Positions 47,311-54,911 are shown, counted from the first letter of the stretch. The stretch: 64,000 bases of DNA from Pseudorhodoplanes sp. (GCA_032027085.1 JAVSMS010000001.1:2566501-2630500); one strand, 5' to 3'. Numbers and translations are program-made. The notes: generated by a model not told the origin, from the sequence alone.

Positions 47311-47395
47311 GGCCTGGCGGATTCGGCGACCGAACTTTTCGCGTGGCCTTGCGTTGGGTTCCGTCATTCGCTGGCGGGGCAGAACGGAGCGACCC

Positions 47396-47857
47396 ATGCG
47401 ATTACTTCGCAATTCCGCCATCACGGTCATGCTGGCGGGGATAATGCTGGCGGGAGTGACTGTCGCGTCAGCGCAGAGCGGAGCAACCACCGGCGTGGCG
47501 CCGGCCGATCGGCCAGCGCTCGCCGGCCAAGTGGTGCCGTCGCCGCAAGACGCGGCGGTGCATAATACGGCTGCTGCCGAGCGGGACCGGCTGCCGATCC
47601 TCGCGCATACCTTCAATTTCACGGACGAGCAGAAGCAGCAGATCCGCGACGCGCTGGCGGCGGAAAAGGGAGGCGGTTCCTCGAATGTCACGCCGACGGC
47701 GGGAACGGAGATTCCCGATGCGCGGGCGGTCAAGCCCGTCCCCGAAAACCTCGCGCAGAAAATCCCGCAGATGAAGCGCTACAATTACGTCAAGCTTGGC
47801 GACAAGATTGCCATCGTCGATCCGCATTTGCCGGTTGTGGTCGCGGTGATCGAGTAG
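47396..47857 (+). CDS. Secreted DUF1236-type protein
   Basis: The 153-residue product has a signal peptide (ITVMLAGIMLAGVTVASAQ), a helical segment with LAHTFNFTDEQKQQIRDAL, and the DUF1236-type end MKRYNYVKLGDKIAIVDPHL. This order is repeated in its neighbours. The start at 47396 has CGGAG-type sequence upstream. It is probably periplasmic. Function unknown. Confidence 0.8.
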   Translation: MRLLRNSAITVMLAGIMLAGVTVASAQSGATTGVAPADRPALAGQVVPSPQDAAVHNTAAAERDRLPILAHTFNFTDEQKQQIRDALAAEKGGGSSNVTPTAGTEIPDARAVKPVPENLAQKIPQMKRYNYVKLGDKIAIVDPHLPVVVAVIE

Positions 47858-47883
47858 AGTGGAATGTTTGGGGAGAGAGAAAC

Positions 47884-48255
47884 TTGCGTTTGCTTCTGAC
47901 AGCAGCCGTCGTGGCGATGTCGGTGATGACGGCACAGGCCCAGTCCGCAGGCGTTCCCGGCGAAGCGGCACCGGGCGTGAAGGGCATCGGCCTGACGCCG
48001 GTGCAGAAAAAACTGATCTACGAAAACACATCGGGTGAGCGGCAGCAGCGGGTGCCGGAGGATCAGGTATCGCTCGGCGCGCCGATTCCGGACTCGCTGA
48101 TGCTCAACGAGATGCCGGTGCACGTGAAGGACGAGATCGGCGTCCTGCGCGATTTCAAATTCGCGGTTGTGCAGGGTGCGCGGTCGGTGCTGATCGTCGA
48201 TCCCGCCAAGCGCAGGATCGTCGACATCGTCACCCGCGACGAGGGGATGAAATAG
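47884..48255 (+). CDS. Secreted DUF1236-like protein with TTG start
   Basis: A 123-residue protein with a signal peptide (LLLTAAVVAMSVMTAQAQ) and the same layout as the previous gene, ending FKFAVVQGARSVLIVDPAKRRIVDIV. The start is a TTG at 47884: GGGGAGAGAG ends 4 bases upstream, and the ATG at 47864 is out of frame. The stop codon lies inside the first unit of a 26-base tandem repeat. Confidence 0.78.
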   Translation: MRLLLTAAVVAMSVMTAQAQSAGVPGEAAPGVKGIGLTPVQKKLIYENTSGERQQRVPEDQVSLGAPIPDSLMLNEMPVHVKDEIGVLRDFKFAVVQGARSVLIVDPAKRRIVDIVTRDEGMK

Positions 48256-48310
48256 CGCCAGCCGGCGAGGCGATGAAATAGCGCCAGCCGGCGAGGCGAT
48301 GAAATAGCGC
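48246..48310. repeat. 26-base tandem repeat, 2.5 copies
   Basis: The unit is GATGAAATAGCGCCAGCCGG plus CGAGGC and appears twice exactly (48246-48271 and 48272-48297), then a half copy to 48310. The first unit contains the TAG stop of the upstream gene. The repeat looks like a slippage product at the 3' end of that gene. It stops 4 bases before the end of the next, convergent gene. Confidence 0.95.
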
Positions 48311-48313
48311 AGC

Positions 48314-49180
48314 TCACCAGGTTCGCTTGAACCCGGCAGTCAGGCTCTTGTTGGTGTCGCCTTCCAGCGTTTCGCTGACTGTCCCGGTGATGCTGACACC
48401 GCCGAGCAATTTCTGTTCGGCGCGGAGCGAATTCAGCCAGACATCGTCGACGCTCGACTTGCGGCTGCCGGCGCCGAAGCTTGTGCCGGTGGCGAGAAAG
48501 TTCAGCTTTGCCAGGCGCTCGGTGTCGAACACATTGAGGGGCTCGCCGCCGGAAAGATCGTTAGGCAGCGGCTGGCTGCGCAAATGCGTCACCGCGAACC
48601 CGCTTTCCATCGTGACCGACAGGTCGTCATTGAGCGGCAAGGATTTGCTGAAGCGCGTGCCCAGTTTGCCCTGGTCCTGAACCGGATCGAAACGCGCGTC
48701 GATCGAGGTCTTGTCCCAGCCGATGGGAAGATTGAGCCCGGGCGCCGTCGTGTTCACCCAGGCGACGCCGTTCGACTGACTTGCCGATGTTCCCGCGATC
48801 AGACGGTCCGGCGTCATCAGCGGTGACGGCGCCGGAGCAAGTCCGAAGTCGACGCCGACCTTGGTGTCCCAGGCGGTCGGCAACCGGCGGTTCACGGTGA
48901 CGGCGGTCGAACCGTCGCGGTTTTCCCTGCGGTTCCATTTGGTCAGGCTCTGCTGGGCCGTCGGCACGATGGTGATCGTCCTGCCGTGAGACGGCGTTCC
49001 GACGAGCGAACTCGCATCCGTGTTGAGCACGCTCCAGTCGATTGTCGGGTCGAGCTTGCTCAGATCGAGCGGTTCGGTTTCCGGCGGCGGTGCGTCCGAC
49101 TGCGCATAGGCGGCACCTGATAGAGCGGTGAGCGCCACTGCACAGACAAGCACCAGGCGTCTGTCAACCGGGAAAGACAT
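48314..49180 (-). CDS. Exported beta-strand-rich protein, possible outer-membrane barrel
   Basis: The 288-residue product has a signal peptide (LVLVCAVALTALSGAAYAQ). The rest alternates polar and hydrophobic residues in short strands (TAWDTKVGVDFGLAP, LSVTMESGFAVTHL, VSITGTVSETLEG) and ends in an aromatic (SLTAGFKRTW), as outer-membrane barrels do. I recognise no characterised family. The ATG at 49180 gives the signal peptide. It converges on the DUF1236 array. Confidence 0.72.
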   Translation of the reverse strand: MSFPVDRRLVLVCAVALTALSGAAYAQSDAPPPETEPLDLSKLDPTIDWSVLNTDASSLVGTPSHGRTITIVPTAQQSLTKWNRRENRDGSTAVTVNRRLPTAWDTKVGVDFGLAPAPSPLMTPDRLIAGTSASQSNGVAWVNTTAPGLNLPIGWDKTSIDARFDPVQDQGKLGTRFSKSLPLNDDLSVTMESGFAVTHLRSQPLPNDLSGGEPLNVFDTERLAKLNFLATGTSFGAGSRKSSVDDVWLNSLRAEQKLLGGVSITGTVSETLEGDTNKSLTAGFKRTW

Positions 49181-49326
49181 CTCGCAATTTCTCCGCCGAC
49201 CGAGGTTCGGCTGTGCCTTGAGGGAAGGGCGGGATACCTGCACGCCGAGATGGCGTTTGTTTGACGAAGTCCTTAACGGACTTGCTGCGTGCCTAACCGG
49301 GCCTTGCTGCGCGGAAGCGCTCGCAG

Positions 49327-49359
49327 AAAATGCCGGCAGCGTTGGCGGCTGCCGGCATT
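49327..49359 (-). terminator. Intrinsic terminator of the 49383 gene
   Basis: A 12-base stem AATGCCGGCAGC/GCTGCCGGCATT with a 7-base loop; on the minus strand it is followed by TTTT. A similar hairpin follows the paralogous gene at 52802. Confidence 0.85.
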
Positions 49360-49382
49360 ATCGTGCGCAGATGCTCCGGCAC

Positions 49383-49637
49383 TTACCAGGTCAGGCTTTC
49401 CAGCGACATGCGGCTGAACGGAGCCGCCTGGCGCGGCGAGGTCACCGCCTCGGCGCGTGCGCGGCGGGCTTCCCTGGAGACGGAATTTTGCGCCGACCAT
49501 CCGCGGGAAGTTTGTGCCGACCATTCGTAATTGCGCATCGCTTCGATGCGGCTGGAATCATAGGTCTGGGCGGTTGCCGACGCCATGCCGATGATGGCGA
49601 AGGACGCGGCAAAGAATGCGGACTTGATGAGCGACAT
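49383..49637 (-). CDS. Small secreted protein, paralog of the 52802 gene
   Basis: An 84-residue protein with a signal peptide (FFAASFAIIGMASATAQTY) and an Arg/Ala/Ser-rich mature part ending APFSRMSLESLTW. The protein at 52802-52999 has the same beginning (MSxIK ... AQTY) and the ending APFSRESLERFTSN, so the two are paralogs that keep the tail. Each is followed by a TGCCGGCA-type terminator. I do not know the function. Confidence 0.8.
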   Translation of the reverse strand: MSLIKSAFFAASFAIIGMASATAQTYDSSRIEAMRNYEWSAQTSRGWSAQNSVSREARRARAEAVTSPRQAAPFSRMSLESLTW

Positions 49638-49775
49638 GGTCTGTTCCTCTGTTGCAAGAACGTCTCCCGATGAGGCGTCTCGCAGACAGGTTCGGGTCTG
49701 AGACCGAATTGTTTCGCAGGTGCCTTTCAATCGCCGGTGAGAATTTTTCACGCCGGCGTCACGCGCGCGTGAGGA

Positions 49776-49913
49776 TCAGGCGGACATCAGGCGGAAGGTA
49801 AGCAGCAGCACAACCGCGAGGATCGCCGCGCCAATCAGCAGGAATGAGGGAGACAGAATGGGGCGGCTCGTCGACATCGGCGCTGCGCCCTCGCCTTGTT
49901 GAAAATTCACCAT
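49776..49913 (-). CDS. Possible 45-residue membrane protein
   Basis: The ORF starts with ATG at 49913 and encodes a short polar N-terminus and one strong membrane helix (FLLIGAAILAVVLLLTF) before RLMSA. A GGA lies just upstream. The helix and the codon use support a real gene, but there is no family to compare. A second start at residue 13 is possible. It falls in a 506-base gap otherwise empty; 49914-50143 shows nothing recognisable. Confidence 0.4.
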   Translation of the reverse strand: MVNFQQGEGAAPMSTSRPILSPSFLLIGAAILAVVLLLTFRLMSA

Positions 49914-50143
49914 TCCAAAAGTCCTACACAACACAACATCGCGTTCGTGACCGAAGCAGAAAGCTTCGAGGCCGGTCGTGTAGACGAAAATACCATCGCG
50001 GTTATGGTATAAAAATACCTGTATGCCAGCTATGCACTGCGGATTGACGCCTCAATCCCAATGGGTGCCACCCCAAAATCCGAATGGGCGTCGCCCAAGA
50101 ATCCAAAAGGGCGCCGCCCGAACCGAACGGCGCCCGATACTTG

Positions 50144-50596
50144 TCAGCTCGCGTCAGACGGCACGATGAGTGCGCCCGGCTTCCACTGCGCCAAGCTCTC
50201 GCTGATGATCTTCATCGACATCATAGCCGATTGGCTCAACCCGGCATAACCGGTGAGTTCACGTTGCACGCGCTCGCCTTCGCGGCGGAGCATGTCGCGC
50301 ATATTGCTCAACTCGCTCATGACCCGATCGATTTCCGCAACCGTCTGTCCGGACACGCGCTCGATCAGGAGATTGACGTTTTCAACGGCCGGATCGCCGG
50401 TTTCCTCGCGCGGACGGCGCCGTCCGGTGACGTCGCGGCGAATGAATTCGCGAATCTGTCCTTCGAATTCCGGCGACGATTGCGCGATGTCACCCAGCCT
50501 TTCCGGAACCGGACGGTCGGAAGCCGGTCGGTCGGTGGTTGGCCGGTCAGACACAGGCCGGTCAGACGCAGGCCGGTCAGGTCGAAGTGCGGTCAT
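50144..50596 (-). CDS. Cytoplasmic protein with an N-terminal SDRP repeat
   Basis: A 150-residue protein. Residues 5-32 are built from about five DRPxS units (RPDRPASDRPVSDRPTTDRP), encoded by a 15-base tandem repeat around 50520-50580. The rest is helical, with a heptad-like region VENVNLLIERVSGQTVAEIDRVMSELSNMRDMLRREGERV. There is no signal peptide. The function is unknown. Confidence 0.72.
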   Translation of the reverse strand: MTALRPDRPASDRPVSDRPTTDRPASDRPVPERLGDIAQSSPEFEGQIREFIRRDVTGRRRPREETGDPAVENVNLLIERVSGQTVAEIDRVMSELSNMRDMLRREGERVQRELTGYAGLSQSAMMSMKIISESLAQWKPGALIVPSDAS

Positions 50597-50877
50597 GCTT
50601 ACGCTCCTTCCATGATGCGCCGCGTGGCTGGCAGGCGGCTGTCCCCAAGGAGAGCGATTGCGGCACGGGATGTTGTCGGACGAACGGCCCGAATGCGGCG
50701 ATTTTGGCCCGCGATACCGCCACAATCTCCAGCGTTAACTCCCGCCTAATATTTGCGCGGCGCTGCAGCGTATCCGCGCGCCGCAAGCCACAGCTTCCCC
50801 CGCAGTGGCGCCGGAACAACCGCGCTCGCCGCCGGATTAAGTTCTCACAAGTTCAGAGAAAACCGTGGAGTTGCACC

Positions 50878-51393
50878 ATGACACACGTTGATTCGCGAGG
50901 GGTGGCAACGACGGCCAAACTCGCCAGCCATCCGATTCATCCCATGCTGGTTCCATTTCCGATCGCGCTGTTCATCGCAACTTTTGCCTGTGATCTGGCC
51001 TATTGGTTCACAGGTGGAGTCTTCTGGGCGCAAGCGGCGATCTGGGCGCTGGGTGCCGCGATTCTCACCGCCGCACTCGCGGCGGGGGCAGGCCTCACCG
51101 ATTTCCTGGGCAATCGCCGGATCAGGGCGATGAGCGATGCATGGCAGCACATGATTGGCAATGTGATTGTGGTTGTTCTGGCCTTGATCAGTTTCTTGAT
51201 CCGCTACAGTTATGGCGCGGCGGAAGGCGTGATGCCGTGGGGTCTCTTGCTCTCTGCCGTCATCGCGGCGCTTCTGCTCTTTACCGGCTGGAAGGGCGGA
51301 GAACTTGTTTATCATCACCGGATTGGCATGCATCCGGAGGCGCCGGCCGAACCGGCTTCGGGGGCGGGAACATCAGGCCGGCTGCACGCGTGA
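50878..51393 (+). CDS. DUF2231 family membrane protein
   Basis: A 171-residue inner-membrane protein with four helices, beginning with the family's short motif HPIHPMLVPFPIALF and continuing TDFLGNRRIR and FTGWKGGELVYHHRIG near the end. DUF2231 proteins have a conserved HPIHP and often a heme-binding or redox context; no activity is known. The ATG at 50878 gives MTHVDSRG. It has no clear operon partners. Confidence 0.88.
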   Translation: MTHVDSRGVATTAKLASHPIHPMLVPFPIALFIATFACDLAYWFTGGVFWAQAAIWALGAAILTAALAAGAGLTDFLGNRRIRAMSDAWQHMIGNVIVVVLALISFLIRYSYGAAEGVMPWGLLLSAVIAALLLFTGWKGGELVYHHRIGMHPEAPAEPASGAGTSGRLHA

Positions 51394-51462
51394 GGAATTT
51401 CATCGGAGATTCTGACTAGCCTCTGAAACTTTGCGCTGCTCATGCAGATCAGCGGATCTGCA

Positions 51463-51894
51463 TTACGCCGCGCGCGTGAGATCGAACGGCCGCCCCATTG
51501 CCTGTTCGGCCACATCGAAGCTGTCGAATATCGCCTTGAGCGAGACCAGCCGGCGCTCGCGGAATGTTGCAAATTTGGCAAGGCGCAGGCTCAGCACACG
51601 GCCGGTGCTCAGGTCGAGCGCGCTGATCCTGATCAGCGCGGCGGCATTGTCGCCATCGCCGAGCAGGCCTTCATGTTCACATCGGCGCAACTGCAGAACC
51701 GACATGAGCTCGCGCAACATCGCGAGCACCGCAGCCTTGCCTTTGCGCTGCCCAAAAAAAGGAAACAGGTCGACAGGACCGAACACCATCCATTCGATTT
51801 CGTCGTCCAGAAAGGGCGCAAGGCGCCCGGGATCGCGCGACGTCATGGCGTCGCAAAAGGCGTGGACAAAGCCACGCGCGGCTTCTTGAGACAT
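51463..51894 (-). CDS. SnoaL-like / NTF2-fold protein
   Basis: A 143-residue cone-shaped NTF2-like fold (SQEAARGFVHAFCDAMTSRDPGRLAPFLDDEIEWMVFGPVDLFPFFGQRKGK), matching small SnoaL-type proteins that bind hydrophobic ligands or catalyse cyclisations. Function not predictable. I chose the ATG at 51894. It lies between convergent and divergent neighbours, with no obvious partners. Confidence 0.82.
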   Translation of the reverse strand: MSQEAARGFVHAFCDAMTSRDPGRLAPFLDDEIEWMVFGPVDLFPFFGQRKGKAAVLAMLRELMSVLQLRRCEHEGLLGDGDNAAALIRISALDLSTGRVLSLRLAKFATFRERRLVSLKAIFDSFDVAEQAMGRPFDLTRAA

Positions 51895-52114
51895 ACCTGA
51901 CTCCGGGAAATGATTTTCGGACGGCCCTATGCCCCCGGACATCGTTGTCCCGGATGTGCCGCCGCACCGCGAATTTGTGAAGCGCCTACAACAAATGCGT
52001 GCGAATTTGAATCAAAATTGCTGCATAGCAATAATTCCATGCTGCATAGCAGCAAGACCGCGGCGGAAACCGGTTTGCGGTGGCGGCGTTAACTCGCAGA
52101 CCTGGAGGTCCCCG

Positions 52115-52498
52115 ATGATTATCGATCCGTTAACGCTGGCGCTTGCCGGTCATCTGGTCATCGCCGTTGCGGACAATGTGCCGGCCCTCAATGTTGAGCC
52201 GAGCTGCCGGGGCTCGGCGCAGGTCGCAGTCCCGAAGGCCGACGGTCAGCTGCCGACGATGCAGGAGATCCGCAAAACCTGCCTGACCAAGGAGCACGAG
52301 GCCCGCGACAAGCTGAAAGAGGACTGGTCGAAATTCACCAGCGAGCACCGCGCCAGCTGCGTCCGCTCGACCTCGGCCGGCGGCATTCCGAGCTACATCG
52401 AGTTGCTGACCTGTCTGGAAATCGCCGATCAGGCGCGCAAGCTGCCGGACGAGCCGCTGCGCGGCACGACCGGCGTCGGCAGCGGCATGAGCCGGTAG
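52115..52498 (+). CDS. Small exported Cys-conserved protein, paralog of the 54426 gene
   Basis: A 127-residue protein. The N-terminus is a short hydrophobic segment (LTLALAGHLVIAVADN), possibly an export signal. It has the pattern NVEPSCRG ... CL..E...A...L...W.KF....R..C ... G.PSYIELLTCLE, four Cys in all. The 54426 gene product shows the same pattern. Two disulfides in the periplasm would fit. Function unknown. Confidence 0.8.
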   Translation: MIIDPLTLALAGHLVIAVADNVPALNVEPSCRGSAQVAVPKADGQLPTMQEIRKTCLTKEHEARDKLKEDWSKFTSEHRASCVRSTSAGGIPSYIELLTCLEIADQARKLPDEPLRGTTGVGSGMSR

Positions 52499-52801
52499 CG
52501 CTTCATTTTTGGTGTAGGGCAATCGCATCAGGTTTGACCGCACCGCGACTGCGACCTCACCCTGAAACGTCGGCGCGAAGCGCCGGTGGGGTCGGCGTGA
52601 TTTCTTCTTGCCCCTCAGTCGTGCGCCGCGTGCAGTGCCCCCCATCCGATTTGCTTTCGCAAATCGACCCCCTTTCAGGAGGAGGTAACCCGAATTTGCT
52701 GCACCGCTGAGCGATATACGATGGCCTCGTGCAGGCTGGCGAGGGGGAACGAAATTGGAAATGCCGGCAGGTCTGGCCTGCCGGCATTCTCTGAAACAGG
52801 C
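52499..52801. other. 303-base gap with repeat-like sequence
   Basis: The stretch from about 52551 holds hairpin arms (TCGGCGCGAAGCGCCG; TTTGCTTTCGCAAA) and CCCCCTTTCAGGAGG, so it looks like a further palindromic repeat element. Towards the end is the minus-strand terminator of the 52802 gene. I found no gene in it. Confidence 0.5.
52757..52788 (-). terminator. Terminator hairpin of the 52802 gene
   Basis: AATGCCGGCAGG pairs with CCTGCCGGCATT. The T-run after it on the minus strand is short (TTTCC). The stem resembles that at 49327, next to the paralogous gene. Confidence 0.7.
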
Positions 52802-52999
52802 TTAGTTCGAGGTGAAGCGCTCGAGCGATTCACGGCTGAACGGCGCCTTTTCCTTCACGATCACGGTCGAGCCATGCGCGGTGCGCGCGTCCTGGCTGAT
52901 CACCGGCTTGCTGACCGGGGCCGTATAGGTCTGCGCATTGGCGGACACCGCGACGAGCGTGAGGGCAGCAGCGGTCAAGGCAGTCTTGATGATCGACAT
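52802..52999 (-). CDS. Small secreted protein, paralog of the 49383 gene
   Basis: A 65-residue protein (MSIIKTALTAAALTLVAVSANAQTY) with a signal peptide, a short mature part and the tail APFSRESLERFTSN shared with the 49383 product. The start is the ATG at 52999, with GGAG-like sequence upstream; the longer open frame is not coding. Function unknown. Confidence 0.8.
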   Translation of the reverse strand: MSIIKTALTAAALTLVAVSANAQTYTAPVSKPVISQDARTAHGSTVIVKEKAPFSRESLERFTSN

Positions 53000-53204
53000 C
53001 GTATTTCTCTCCATGTGTGATGATGCGCCCCGAACGGGGTGCGAGCCCTTTGGTCGCCGCCCCGGCGAAAATGGTTCACAGATGAACAGACGGTTAGCTA
53101 AACATTTGTTTATCAACGTGAAATTCCTGTAACACACGTCGCTGCCGCAATTCCTCGCGTAGGATTCTCCTGAGTGGGAGGGCCCACCAACGTGAGGAGA
53201 CGAC

Positions 53205-53498
53205 ATGCGTAAACTGGCTTTCATCGTCGCTGCGATCGGCGCGCTGGCTGTCACCGCGCCCGCCTATGCAGCAGGCTCAGCGTCAGGAAGCGTTCCGATG
53301 GAGCGGGTGGTGCCCGCTTCTTCCAAGCAGGCGGACGAGTTCAGCTCTTATCGCCGGCACTGGCGCGGTCACCGGCACTGGCGCGGCGATCGTTACTGGC
53401 GCGGCCATCGCCACTGGTATGGGCCGCGCTTCTACGGCCCCCGCTGCCGCTCGGTCTGGCGGCCCCATCGCGGCTGGGTGCGCATTTGCCGCTGGTAA
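53205..53498 (+). CDS. Small secreted His/Arg/Trp-rich protein
   Basis: A signal peptide (FIVAAIGALAVTAPAYA) is followed by a mature part of about 75 residues with a repeated RHWRGHRHWRGDRYWRGHRHW unit, then PRCRSVWRPHRGWVRICRW with two Cys. The His and Trp rich unit could bind metal or interact with membranes. The start has GTGAGGAG upstream. The gene ends at a perfect terminator. Function unknown. Confidence 0.8.
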   Translation: MRKLAFIVAAIGALAVTAPAYAAGSASGSVPMERVVPASSKQADEFSSYRRHWRGHRHWRGDRYWRGHRHWYGPRFYGPRCRSVWRPHRGWVRICRW

Positions 53499-53523
53499 AC
53501 GGCGCGTTCACGACAATCGCAGG

Positions 53524-53549
53524 AATGGCCCCGGAAACGGGGCCATTTT
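53524..53549 (+). terminator. Intrinsic terminator after the His-rich secreted protein gene
   Basis: A perfect 10-base stem AATGGCCCCG/CGGGGCCATT with a GAAA loop is followed by TT. Confidence 0.9.
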
Positions 53550-53670
53550 GCTATGCAGGGGCCCGGAAAGGCGGCGAAAACCCCGCTTTTGCGGCCAGAA
53601 ACCGGCCTTTGGGCCTCGCTTTTGACGCGATGCCACCCCATATAAGAGCGGTATCCGGGAGGGCTGAGAG

Positions 53671-53699
53671 GGCCGCGCGAGGCGGCCTTTTGTTGTTTT
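53671..53699 (+). terminator. Terminator-like hairpin upstream of the 53745 gene
   Basis: GGCCGC and GCGGCC around GCGAG are followed by TTTTGTTGTTTT, a good intrinsic terminator. It lies between a terminated gene (53549) and the next start (53745), so either it is an attenuator in the leader of the 53745 gene or it ends a small RNA made from 53550-53670. Confidence 0.7.
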
Positions 53700-53744
53700 C
53701 GCAGGCGTCGCGTGTGTGAGCTTGCACGAAGAAGGAGAATTCGA

Positions 53745-54044
53745 ATGTCGCAGCAGACCGCCGCCGTCCAGCGTCCCGCCGCTTCGCGCCGAACCGCTGA
53801 TTTCAATTACAACGCCCCCGCTGAATTATTCCCCAGCCGCAGCCGCCGCACCCGCGGCCCGGTCGCCTACAAGCGCTTCAACAGCGCCGCCGAGGCCCTG
53901 CGCTATGCCATCGAGGTGTTGCCGGCGAGCGGCCTTCTCGGCGCGACGCTGGAGGTGAACGAGGTCCGTTTCGGCCACCTGGAAATCCGCGCGCTCTATG
54001 ACGACGCGGCCTATCCGCTGCAGCGCCGCGCGCAGGCGAGTTGA
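53745..54044 (+). CDS. Small cytoplasmic hypothetical protein
   Basis: A 99-residue protein with an Arg-rich disordered N-terminus (AASRRTADFNYNAPAELFPSRSRR) and a compact domain (YKRFNSAAEALRYAIEVLPASGLLGATLEVNEVRFGHLEIRALYDDAAYPL). I recall similar proteins in Bradyrhizobium but no function. The start at 53745 is preceded by AAGGAG. Confidence 0.75.
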   Translation: MSQQTAAVQRPAASRRTADFNYNAPAELFPSRSRRTRGPVAYKRFNSAAEALRYAIEVLPASGLLGATLEVNEVRFGHLEIRALYDDAAYPLQRRAQAS

Positions 54045-54103
54045 AATCCTCCGCCTCTGCGCCCGCTCGTCCCGGCGGGCGCAACCCGGCAGGTTCCTGG
54101 CCG

Positions 54104-54256
54104 TCAGTTCTTCTTCTCGAACGTGTTGCTCGCAGAATGTCCCTGCGACGAGTTCAGGTTCTGTGCGGCCTTGTAGGCTGAAACGTGCTTCGGCTTGTCC
54201 TTGTCGGCTTTCGGCTTCTTCTTTTCCTTGCCGGGCCGGTCGTGGCTTTTCCCCAT
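54104..54256 (-). CDS. 50-residue Lys-rich protein
   Basis: The ATG at 54256 has a perfect AGGAGG 5 bases upstream. The product begins MGKSHDRPGKEKKKPKADK, contains HVSAYKAAQNLNSSQGHSAS and ends FEKKN. About a third of it is Lys, so it is very basic and probably nucleic-acid-binding or disordered. It is short enough to be missed by most gene callers. No known family. Confidence 0.7.
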   Translation of the reverse strand: MGKSHDRPGKEKKKPKADKDKPKHVSAYKAAQNLNSSQGHSASNTFEKKN

Positions 54257-54425
54257 GACATCCTCCTGTCATCTCCCGGTGCGGGCCGCACCTTGGTGAG
54301 GGATGACCGAGACTAGCAGCGTTTCACCGTTTCGGCACCCGGGCGACGCCCCCGCATCCTAGGCGCTGCCTTCACATTTCGATAAGCTTGCTGCGACAAA
54401 CTCCCGGCCAACCCGGAGACACGTT

Positions 54426-54740
54426 ATGGCCATGCCCGTCCTGCCTATTTTGCTGCTGCCATTGGCGGTAGCGGTGTCCGACACGCTGCCGAATTTCAAT
54501 GTCGAGCCGAGCTGCCGCGGCGGACTGACCGATCCCAAGGACAATGCGCGCTTCCAGCAATGCCTGAAGGAAGAGGCGGCGGCGAAGACCACGCTCGCCG
54601 CCGGCTGGACGAAATTCCCGGCCGCCGACCGCGAGACCTGCAGCGCCACCGCACGCATGGGCACGCCGAGCTATGTGGAGATGCTCACCTGCCTGGAGAT
54701 GGATGCCGATCTGCGGAAGATGAAGTACAAGCCGAAATAG
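54426..54740 (+). CDS. Small exported Cys-conserved protein, paralog of the 52115 gene
   Basis: A 104-residue protein with a signal-like start (MAMPVLPILLLPLAVAVSD) and four Cys in the pattern NVEPSCRG ... QCLKEE ... ETCSAT ... PSYVEMLTCLEMD, shared with the 52115 product. A periplasmic protein with two disulfides would fit. Function unknown. A repeat element follows directly. Confidence 0.8.
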   Translation: MAMPVLPILLLPLAVAVSDTLPNFNVEPSCRGGLTDPKDNARFQQCLKEEAAAKTTLAAGWTKFPAADRETCSATARMGTPSYVEMLTCLEMDADLRKMKYKPK

Positions 54741-54745
54741 CTGCT

Positions 54746-54857
54746 CGTCATTGCCGGGCATCGCCGTCGACGACGGCGTCGTGACGCCCTTGTGACCCGG
54801 CCATCCATCATCTTTGCGAAAAACGATGGATGCGCGGGTCAAGCCCGCGCATGACGC
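54746..54857. repeat. Palindromic repeat upstream of the binding-protein gene
   Basis: The segment has facing hairpins (CGTCATTGCCGGGCATCG ... and GCGCGGGTCAAGCCCGCGCATGACGC) joined by CCATCCATCATC and AACGATGGATGC. It is the same double-hairpin form as the repeats at 2591 and 37463. Confidence 0.7.
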
Positions 54858-54911
54858 AGGAGCAAGGCGGGCGCTGACCCGCTGCATTCGCTCCGCATCA
54901 ATTTCCACGAG

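Noticed and set aside
48246-48310. Tandem repeat as a CRISPR-like or origin iteron array
   Set aside because: The units follow each other directly with no spacers, there are only 2.5 copies, and the array begins inside a stop codon region, which points to slippage.
49844-50047. A 67-codon + strand ORF in the gap before 50144
   Set aside because: Its translation is Arg/Ser-rich with no start signal and overlaps the better-supported minus-strand membrane ORF.
53619-53650. Promoter from TTGACG and TATAAG
   Set aside because: The spacer is only about 13 bases, too short for a sigma-70-type promoter.
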